From: Acidimicrobiaceae bacterium | GTDB lineage: Bacteria; Actinomycetota; Acidimicrobiia; Acidimicrobiales; Aldehydirespiratoraceae | Direction: 5' to 3' | Length of the DNA stretch: 39,086 nucleotides | Assembly: GCA_028820455.1 (NCBI GenBank) | Contig: JAPPJC010000012.1 | Coordinates: forward strand, 1-39,086 | Shown here: one piece after another, positions 32,874 through 39,086 of the stretch | How positions within the stretch are numbered: the stretch's first letter is position 1 | Layout: the number at the start of each line of letters is the position of its first letter | Program-made: the position numbers and the translations under genes | The notes under the pieces: generated by a model | Databases searched by the model: none | What the model was told of the DNA's origin: nothing | What the model saw: the letters and a program-made list of their open reading frames with translations, nothing else

Positions 32874-35177
32874 ATGAGTAATGCGCTGCTTGGCTCGGTA
32901 TTCATCGCTGTAGGGTTTGCGGCTGCGCTACTGGGAGTGGGGGTATCAGCGGTTGGCTTGGCTGGATGGTTTCACCGTTGGGAGCATGCTGCGCGCATGT
33001 TGGCTTACACTATGACCGTGGCAATTGTCGCTGCTGTCATAATGATGGAGAAAGCCCTGATAACACGGGATTTTACCGTGAAGTTCGTTGCGGATAATGG
33101 ATCTTCTACCACTCCTGCGGTTTTCAATGTAGCTACTTTGTGGTCTGCTTTGGAGGGGTCGATACTTTTGTGGGTTCTAGTTTTATGCGGCTATGTGGTG
33201 GCCGTAGCAGTGAGGTTCCGCAGCCGTACTTCTGATACCTCTGATAATAGTGGTGGTGCTGCTGGTAGTGGCCAGTTGCTGGGCTGGGTTTTACTTGTGC
33301 TGTTTACGGTTTGTGTTTTCTTTTTTGCTTTGATGGTAGGGCCAGCTGCGCCTTTTATTGAGGTGAACCCTCCTACGGGTTATGACGGGCCGGGTCCCAA
33401 CCCGTTGCTTCAAAATCATATACTAATGGCTTTTCATCCGCCGATACTGTATCTCGGCTATGTTGGTTTTACGGTGCCTTTCGCTTTCGCTATTGCCGCT
33501 TTGGCTTCTGGCAAGCTTGAAGACAAGTGGCTGACAGCCACCCGACGGTGGACTTTAGCGGCTTGGGGTTTTCTGACTTCGGGTATTGTCTTGGGGGCTT
33601 GGTGGAGTTATGAAACTTTGGGATGGGGTGGGTATTGGGCGTGGGATCCGGTGGAGAATGCGTCATTTCTGCCGTGGCTCACAGGCACTGCTTACTTGCA
33701 TTCAGTGGTGGTGCAGGAACGACGCGGATTGCTACGGGTGTGGAATCTTTCGCTTGTAATTGCCACGTTTTCGTTGACAATCCTGGGTACTTTTTTAACA
33801 CGGTCAGGGGTGTTGGCTTCGGTTCATTCTTTCACGGAATCAGGTATTGGCCCCGCAATTCTGGGGTTTTTTGCAGCGATAGTGATTGTGTCGTTGGTGT
33901 TGATTGTCTGGCGTGGTGGCAGGCTTTACACGGGTTTCAGCAGCAAGTCGCCTACTTCACGTGAAGCGGCTTTCCTCGTTAACAACGCTCTTTTCGCGGT
34001 TTTTGCTTTTGTGGTTCTGTTGGGAACAGTATTTCCCCTGTTGGTGGAGGCCTTTGATGGTCGTACTATTGCGGTGGGTACCCCGTATTTTGATCGTATG
34101 ACCCGACCGATAGGGTTTGCTCTGCTGTTTTTGATGGCGGTAGCACCGATGCTGCCGTGGGGACCTTCCAAGCCTGAAAAACTTGCAGGACAACATGAGA
34201 TAAAGCCTGCAAAGCAACCTGAGATACACAAAAACACACGCAAAAACACACGCAAGAACACAGACGAAAATACAGGTGAAAACCCCACAGCTCTGAACCC
34301 CACAGCCTTGCTTGTACGTTTGCTCAGCAAGCGACTGCTCGCGCCGATGTGGATGGCTGTTGCTGCTTTGGTAGTAGCAGTTGTTGTGGGAGCCAGGGGT
34401 TGGGCTCCACTTTCAGCTTTTGGTCTTGCTGGTTTTGCTGGTGGTGCAGCGTTACGGCAGATAGTGTTGTCTGTGCGTAGTCATCGTTGGAGTGGGTTTT
34501 TTGGTAGAACCAACGGTGGCATGGTTGTGCATTTGGGTGTGGTGTTGATAGCGGTAGGACTTGCTGCGAGCCAGTCTTATGTGCGTCAAGCAGAGTTCGA
34601 ACTGACAGTAGGGCAGACAGCATTCTTTTCAGGACACGAACTGGCTTATTTGGGGTCTTCTGTTGTGCTGCACGATAATCGTACCGAAAGGGTAGCCCAC
34701 GTGCGTGTCGACAACGCTAAAACATACGATCCTGCTATAGCTTTGTACCCGTTTGCTTCACGGGCAATAGGGATTCCGTCTGTTCGTTCCACTCTTTTTG
34801 ATGATGTTGCCTTGTCGGTGATGTCGTTTCCAGGCCAAGAAAATGTTTTTGACATCGGTGGTGCTGCTGATACTACTATTGATACGGCAGTAGATGTTGG
34901 CAGTAGTGGTGGTGATGGTGTTGATGCTGCTGCGATAGATGTTGGCAGTAGCAGTAGTGATGCTGACGGCGGGGTGGAAGCTTTCAGTGGGGATAGCGTA
35001 ATCTTACGGGTGACAGTGCAGCCTTTGGTCGTGTGGCTTTGGGGAGGGGGGATAGTGATGGCCTTAGGCACGGTACTAGCATTGATACCGGCTAGAAATA
35101 AACGTTTACTTAAGATAGGAGTGAGTGCGGCTGATGACTGCAGAATCAACAAACCCCGAGAGGGGGGCAGCATATGA
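32874..35177 (+). CDS. ccmF: Heme lyase core subunit CcmF
   Basis: CcmF takes heme from CcmE and, with CcmH, attaches it to apocytochrome c. The 767-residue membrane protein has about 14 helices. It shows GSILLWVLVL, PPTGYDGPGPNPLLQNH and the Trp-rich site GWGGYWAWDPVENASFLPWL, with conserved His residues in MAFHPP and TAYLHSVV. A low-complexity linker (about 440-480, KNTRKNTRKNTDENTGEN) separates the two membrane halves and is made of short repeats. The soluble C-terminal part is followed by a Gly/Ser/Asp-rich stretch (about 670-705) and a final helix. ATG 32874 or GTG 32862 may start it; neither has a strong ribosome binding site. Confidence 0.94.
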   Translation: MSNALLGSVFIAVGFAAALLGVGVSAVGLAGWFHRWEHAARMLAYTMTVAIVAAVIMMEKALITRDFTVKFVADNGSSTTPAVFNVATLWSALEGSILLWVLVLCGYVVAVAVRFRSRTSDTSDNSGGAAGSGQLLGWVLLVLFTVCVFFFALMVGPAAPFIEVNPPTGYDGPGPNPLLQNHILMAFHPPILYLGYVGFTVPFAFAIAALASGKLEDKWLTATRRWTLAAWGFLTSGIVLGAWWSYETLGWGGYWAWDPVENASFLPWLTGTAYLHSVVVQERRGLLRVWNLSLVIATFSLTILGTFLTRSGVLASVHSFTESGIGPAILGFFAAIVIVSLVLIVWRGGRLYTGFSSKSPTSREAAFLVNNALFAVFAFVVLLGTVFPLLVEAFDGRTIAVGTPYFDRMTRPIGFALLFLMAVAPMLPWGPSKPEKLAGQHEIKPAKQPEIHKNTRKNTRKNTDENTGENPTALNPTALLVRLLSKRLLAPMWMAVAALVVAVVVGARGWAPLSAFGLAGFAGGAALRQIVLSVRSHRWSGFFGRTNGGMVVHLGVVLIAVGLAASQSYVRQAEFELTVGQTAFFSGHELAYLGSSVVLHDNRTERVAHVRVDNAKTYDPAIALYPFASRAIGIPSVRSTLFDDVALSVMSFPGQENVFDIGGAADTTIDTAVDVGSSGGDGVDAAAIDVGSSSSDADGGVEAFSGDSVILRVTVQPLVVWLWGGGIVMALGTVLALIPARNKRLLKIGVSAADDCRINKPREGGSI

Positions 35178-35808
35178 TGACTGTGCGGATAAGCCAGAGT
35201 CTGTAGTGTCTACTGATTCACCAGAGTCTGCGGGGCCTGCTGATGGTTCGTCGGTGCTGCCAGATCCGTCTAAGCAAAGGCTTTTGATGAGGGTGGTTTT
35301 GCCTTTAGCAGTGGTGTTAGCAGTTTTGATGTGGGTGCTTGCTACTCGTGATTCTGCTGTGCAGCGTAGAGCGTCTAGTCCTTTGCTTGGTGAGCTCACC
35401 CCCGCTTTGATGGGTGTCACCACTGGTGGTGAGTCTTTTGATATTGACAGTTGGCGGGGACGTTGGGTGTTGGTGAATTTTTTCTCTACGACGTGTGTGC
35501 CATGCGTGAAGGAACACCCCGAGTTGGTTGAATTCAACGAACGGCATTCAGCGGCAGATGACGCACGGATCGTTTCTGTAACGTTTGAGGATTCTGCGGC
35601 TAACGTGTCAGAGTTCTTCGCGGTGCATGGTGGTGATTGGCCCGTGCTGGCTGAGGGGTCGTATTCTGCTGCGGTCGCGTATGGCGTGACAGGTGTGCCC
35701 GAGTCGTATCTGGTTACGCCTTCTGGGGTGGTGGTGTGGAAACAAATCGGAGGAGTAACCGCGGACGCTATCGATAATATCATCGAACAACTAACAGCTA
35801 ATGCATAG
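35134..35808 (+). CDS. ccmG: Membrane-anchored thioredoxin-like protein CcmG (thiol:disulfide oxidoreductase)
   Basis: It keeps the apocytochrome CxxCH cysteines and CcmH reduced. The 224-residue protein has a polar N-terminus, one anchor (about 50-70, LLMRVVLPLAVVLAVLMWVL) and a TlpA-type thioredoxin domain with WVLVNFFSTTCVPCVKEHPE (CxxC near 121-124), FFAVHGGDWPVL and the cis-Pro loop YGVTGVPESYLV. The gene begins inside the 3' end of ccmF (about 44-base overlap); AGGAG at 35117-35121 serves the start, GTG 35125 being the alternative. Confidence 0.92.
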   Translation: MTAESTNPERGAAYDDCADKPESVVSTDSPESAGPADGSSVLPDPSKQRLLMRVVLPLAVVLAVLMWVLATRDSAVQRRASSPLLGELTPALMGVTTGGESFDIDSWRGRWVLVNFFSTTCVPCVKEHPELVEFNERHSAADDARIVSVTFEDSAANVSEFFAVHGGDWPVLAEGSYSAAVAYGVTGVPESYLVTPSGVVVWKQIGGVTADAIDNIIEQLTANA

Positions 35809-35818
35809 CAATACAGCA

Positions 35819-35925
35819 GGCTGATGGTATGAAACCGCGGATTGTCAGTTGGACGGCGGTCTGTCAAGCTGGCGCAACGCTAGAGTATCGTGGCTGATGG
35901 TATGAAACCGCGGATTGCCAGCTGG
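35819..35925. repeat. Duplicated start region of the ccmH gene
   Basis: 35819-35852 and 35892-35925 match over 34 bases with two differences, 73 bases apart. The second copy holds the real ccmH start (GTG 35890/ATG 35902); the first copy begins the same way (MKPRIVSW) but runs into a stop after about 25 codons. Confidence 0.9.
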
Positions 35926-37596
35926 GTTGCTGCTGCGGGTGTGGCGTTAACTGTTTTTTTGTTTGGTTCTATCGCAGGTAAGCCACCGTTGACTAACGCT
36001 GATCGTGCTAATGTGTTGGCTCAAAGGTTTGCTTGCCCGGTTTGTTCTGGGCAGTCCGTGGCTGAGAGCGACGTGCCGGTGTCACAAGAAATTCGCCGCC
36101 AGATAGCAGTGTGGGTTGATGAGGGACGTAGCGACAACTACATCCGCGATCAACTTGTAGCGGCATACGGTACTGCTGTTGATTATGTGCCCGCAGCTTC
36201 GGGGATAACAGGCTTAGTGTGGGTTTTGCCGCTAGTTGCAGGCGGCGGGATAGCGGCTTTTTTGACGATAATGCTGCGAAGTAGTGAGCCTGTAACAGCT
36301 CAACAAAATGCTGCCCGACCGACCGATGATCGGAAAGCCCGACTCTTCAACCGCCGCCGGAAGGCTACCACACGCCGACTATCGCAACCTGAGAACCGAA
36401 AAATAGCTGCGGCTAGCCTGGCAGGTCGCCGGAAGGCTACCACACACCGACGTTTGCAACAAACAGCAATAGCACAGCAGAAGACAATAATAGAGAAGAC
36501 AATAATAGCAGAACAACGAGCAACAATAACAGAAGACGAGCGAACCCAAAACCCTGAACTGCGGGAACGGGATTTACCTCTATCGTTGACGCATCCGATA
36601 ACCGTTGATCCGCGTCCGCGTCGCCGTTGGATGATTACCACTTTTCGGGTGTTGAGTGTTTTGCTGGTTTCTGGTGTGGCGGGCTTGCTTGTTGCCCATT
36701 TTTCTGGCAGTCGTGGTATTGGAGACTCGGTTACAGGCAGCATTCGTGTGAGTTCTCATGAACTGATTCTTCGTGCTCAAGCTTTGCTTCAAGAAGGTGA
36801 CATTGCTGGTAGTATCGCCGTTTACGACGAAGTTTTGAAGTTGCAGCCGTCTAATTCTGAGGCACTTACTTATAGGGGCTGGCTCACTTCCCGTTTAGGT
36901 GAAGTCGAAAAAGCGGTCAGCTACCTTGACGATGCTATAGGCGTAGACTCCGAATACCCTGACGCCAGGCTGTTTCGCGCCATTATTGCCTTAGACCTTA
37001 ACGACAGTGCCAGAGCTTCGTTAGAGCTAGCGGAGTTTGACAGACTTGACCCACCGCCTCACGCTGAGGAGTTGATCATCCGGGCTGACATACGTGCCCG
37101 AGTAGCTGAGGCACGAAAAAACACTCTTCTTGAAGTCATGCCAGACGACGATGTCGACGATATGAACAGCGAATCCAAGCCGTTTAAGGAGTGGGGTTTC
37201 AGTCCTGCCGATGCTATCACCACAGCAGAGGATTTAGCTTCACAGGGAGGCTTGTTGGATGCTGTGAAACTGCTCGATTGGGTTTCAGGGTCTTACCCTG
37301 ATGATCCTGATGTTTTAGCAGCTAGAGGCTGGCTTTTGGTGCGTACCCGTGACGCAGGGCTAGTGGAATACGGTATCGAGTATCTTGATGAAGCTCTTAA
37401 GGTTGACCCGGAACATCATCAAGGTCTTGTTTTCAGTGCTTTCGCATTACTATGGGGTGGGAATCCCACAGCGGTTGACAAGGCGCAAGCTCGTGACTAT
37501 CTCGCAGTTTTTGACGGCTTGGCAGAACGGCCTGCTGATTTGTTGCGGCTTATCGAAGCTGAGGGTTTGAGAGAACTACTTGATAAGCCTGGATGA
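35902..37596 (+). CDS. ccmH: CcmH fused to a CcmI-like TPR domain
   Basis: CcmH reduces the apocytochrome and CcmI holds it for CcmF; here both seem joined in one 564-residue protein. A signal/anchor helix (about 7-24) precedes the CcmH domain with FACPVCSGQSVAESDVPVSQ (Cys near 44 and 47) and DEGRSDNYIRDQLVAAYG, then a second helix (about 105-128). A basic, repeat-rich linker (about 140-230, with RRKATT twice) leads to a third helix (about 243-263) and TPR repeats from about 285 to the end (LILRAQALLQEGDIAGSIAV, EALTYRGWLTSRLGEVEKAV, ALKVDPEHHQGLVF). Last gene of the ccm run. ATG 35902 or GTG 35890 is the start; a near-copy of this start lies just upstream. Confidence 0.92.
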   Translation: MKPRIASWVAAAGVALTVFLFGSIAGKPPLTNADRANVLAQRFACPVCSGQSVAESDVPVSQEIRRQIAVWVDEGRSDNYIRDQLVAAYGTAVDYVPAASGITGLVWVLPLVAGGGIAAFLTIMLRSSEPVTAQQNAARPTDDRKARLFNRRRKATTRRLSQPENRKIAAASLAGRRKATTHRRLQQTAIAQQKTIIEKTIIAEQRATITEDERTQNPELRERDLPLSLTHPITVDPRPRRRWMITTFRVLSVLLVSGVAGLLVAHFSGSRGIGDSVTGSIRVSSHELILRAQALLQEGDIAGSIAVYDEVLKLQPSNSEALTYRGWLTSRLGEVEKAVSYLDDAIGVDSEYPDARLFRAIIALDLNDSARASLELAEFDRLDPPPHAEELIIRADIRARVAEARKNTLLEVMPDDDVDDMNSESKPFKEWGFSPADAITTAEDLASQGGLLDAVKLLDWVSGSYPDDPDVLAARGWLLVRTRDAGLVEYGIEYLDEALKVDPEHHQGLVFSAFALLWGGNPTAVDKAQARDYLAVFDGLAERPADLLRLIEAEGLRELLDKPG

Positions 37597-37704
37597 TGAC
37601 AGAATTTGAGAATGCAATGAGAATGCAAACCAACGACGCAGTCGTGTAGCCGATCTTCGGTCGTGTAGTCGTGTATTAGGTTTTCGTGCTTGTTTCCGGG
37701 TTGG

Positions 37705-39086
37705 TTAGGGTTGGGGTGTCCAGTGGTTTTGTTTGATGTCGGGCCACCAGGTTGTGGTGCCTTGTTCGAAGTCGGTGGGGTGGGTGAAGTGTTTGCGGTA
37801 GCCGGTTGTGAGGTTGCCGTTGGTGTCGCTGCGTGCGAATAGTCCGCGGTGTTTGACTGTTATGCTGCCTTGTATTTCTATTGTGGGGTTGTTGCCTGTT
37901 TGGCGTGGCAGGAACCATTGATCGGCTATGAGTCCCCCTGCGGGTGCTAGTATTGCTACGTTGGCGAGTTTGAATCCCATGAAGTCGCAGAGTTCGTGTA
38001 GGGGTGCGGGGTCTACCATCACGTAGTCCCAGTGGTCGCTGGCGTAGCCGATGTGTTCTGTAGTGGTGTTGAAGAGTCTGGTCACCAGTGTGAGCGGGGA
38101 GTCGTCCAAGGCGTTGGTGTTCGGCTTGTAATCGGGGTGGAACTTATCAAGTGTGGGAGCACCTTTTGGTGGAGTGTCGGGGCCGTGATGGGTGCTACTG
38201 TTTCTGGGATGGTTTTCAGTTTTATAGGGTGGGTTTGCGAAGTAGGAAGATGGTGTTACGCCTGATGGCCAGCCTCCTGTGAGGCCTATGGTTGCTGCTG
38301 GGACGTCGGGGCTCATGTGGTTGAGGTCGCTTGCTTTGTGGTGGGCTGCGTGGGTGGAGTCTGCGGCTATGGTTTGCATGTGCGTGTTGGGCCCGTGGTA
38401 GGGGCTGCCCATGTAGGGGTCGTGATTGTCGGGGAGGCTGAAGTCTATGGGCTGCCATGTGAGGTCGGGGTCCGGTATCCAGTCCGGCCAGCTGACGCAG
38501 TACGCGTCGTCTTCAGTGCAGTCCGGCGGGTCTGGCGGCGAGTTGGTTCTGACGCAATCTCGTGGTTCGCCGTTGGGATAGCTAGCGGGTTTCGGGGTTG
38601 GCCACGGTTGCGCAGGCCAATCAGGATCAGTGGGATTCCAACCAACCCAAACGTGATACTCCTCGTGAGTCTCCGTACCCCGCCCCGAACCACTGACACC
38701 GCTCATACTGCACCCTGTTTGTGATGCCCACTCATATGACGCACTAGCTAGTTCCCCGGAAGGGGAGGCTTCGTCATAGTCAGACACTGAGCTGGTATCA
38801 CAAGACAGACTGTGGCCTAAATAATTGGGCCTCGGGAAATTAGGAGGTGTTACACTAGGGCATGATGGGCCACTACAACGCAGGGCAGCGTCGTAATTAG
38901 TCCATGCAGTTCTGCGGGTTTCGTATTGGGTTCTGGTTAGCTCACCACCTTGTCCGTCACGAAACCTGCTTCTACTGTTATTTTTGTCGTCAGTGTAACT
39001 TTCGTATGTGCAGTTGTCGCAACCGCTGGAGATCCACGGCCTCTTAGAAACCTCAATGGGAGGATTAGCAACAGAAGTAGGAGAAG
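37705..39086 (-). CDS. Unknown Cys/Trp/Pro-rich protein, 5' end outside the window
   Basis: The minus-strand frame is open from the right window edge to TAA at 37705, 459 codons shown. An internal GTG at 38787 is only the first start-like codon, since the open frame continues upstream with protein-like sequence (PWISSGCDNCTYESYTDD, RSRFRDGQGGELTRTQYETR, then DAALRCSGPSC). The N-terminal third is Cys-rich; the middle is rich in Pro, Trp, His and Asn; the C-terminal third looks like a folded domain (LTLVTRLFNTTTEHIGYASD, DYVMVDPAPLHELCDF) and ends in TTWWPDIKQNHWTPQP. I recognise no family. Composition suggests an extracellular or surface protein; the signal peptide, if any, is outside the window. 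It converges with ccmH, separated by about 108 bases. Confidence 0.7.
   Translation of the reverse strand, partial: SPTSVANPPIEVSKRPWISSGCDNCTYESYTDDKNNSRSRFRDGQGGELTRTQYETRRTAWTNYDAALRCSGPSCPSVTPPNFPRPNYLGHSLSCDTSSVSDYDEASPSGELASASYEWASQTGCSMSGVSGSGRGTETHEEYHVWVGWNPTDPDWPAQPWPTPKPASYPNGEPRDCVRTNSPPDPPDCTEDDAYCVSWPDWIPDPDLTWQPIDFSLPDNHDPYMGSPYHGPNTHMQTIAADSTHAAHHKASDLNHMSPDVPAATIGLTGGWPSGVTPSSYFANPPYKTENHPRNSSTHHGPDTPPKGAPTLDKFHPDYKPNTNALDDSPLTLVTRLFNTTTEHIGYASDHWDYVMVDPAPLHELCDFMGFKLANVAILAPAGGLIADQWFLPRQTGNNPTIEIQGSITVKHRGLFARSDTNGNLTTGYRKHFTHPTDFEQGTTTWWPDIKQNHWTPQP

Noticed and set aside
34646-35867. Minus-strand frames opposite ccmF and ccmG
   Set aside because: Overlap two well-identified ccm genes fully and have no family features.

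Overview
The window looks like a chromosomal segment of a Gram-positive-type actinobacterium, most likely a (marine) member of the class Acidimicrobiia. This is inferred from lipobox lipoproteins with Ser/Thr-rich linkers, a leucine-rich-repeat protein ending in cysteine-bearing SLH-like modules of the type common in that class, a full System I (Ccm) cytochrome c maturation operon, and cobalamin salvage genes of actinobacterial type. No rRNA, tRNA or CRISPR array is visible.

Region 1 (1-8.5 kb) is accessory and decaying. It holds a broken IS1595-type transposase, an orphan amino-acid-binding lipoprotein, a G+C-richer NCS2 nucleobase permease with a C-terminal ATPase-like domain and an N-terminal frameshift, an IS1182-type transposase broken by two frameshifts, a frameshifted NYN-domain nuclease gene, a frameshifted Panacea (DUF4065) gene and a truncated RCC1-type lipoprotein. 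Most breaks are one-base indels, so either real decay or consensus error must be considered.

Region 2 (8.5-14.5 kb) has a small YbjQ/UPF0145 gene, a large FtsX/MacB-like permease without an ATPase partner, and the minus-strand cluster cobU-cobT-cobS for the late steps of cobalamin assembly. cobU carries an in-frame 57-base internal duplication.

Region 3 (14.8-19.2 kb) has two plus-strand surface genes: a secreted LRR/SLH-like protein and a family 2 glycosyltransferase.

Region 4 (19.3-23.1 kb) is a minus-strand corrinoid uptake operon, btuF-btuC-btuD-cobO, behind a clear cobalamin riboswitch. Uptake (BtuFCD), adenosylation (CobO), activation of the corrinoid and of the lower ligand (CobU, CobT) and final joining (CobS) form a salvage pathway. 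The riboswitch leader has a hairpin that encloses the btuF ribosome binding site. It also has a 15-base tandem repeat whose transcript is complementary, in two 8-base blocks, to the conserved CCCGCAAC core of the aptamer; this is the most unusual signal in the window.

Region 5 (23.2-27.2 kb) is a two-gene operon of unknown function: a three-helix membrane protein with a long charged tail, translationally coupled to a 1123-residue secreted/anchored von Willebrand A protein whose last codons lie on an 11-base G homopolymer.

Region 6 (27.4-37.6 kb) holds a lipoprotein alpha/beta hydrolase and then the complete run ccmA-B-C-D-E-F-G-H(I), all on the plus strand, with small overlaps. The window ends in a minus-strand unknown gene that runs off the right edge.

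A recurring theme is short local direct duplication (about 22-57 bases, copies 22-91 bases apart) in both genes and spacers.
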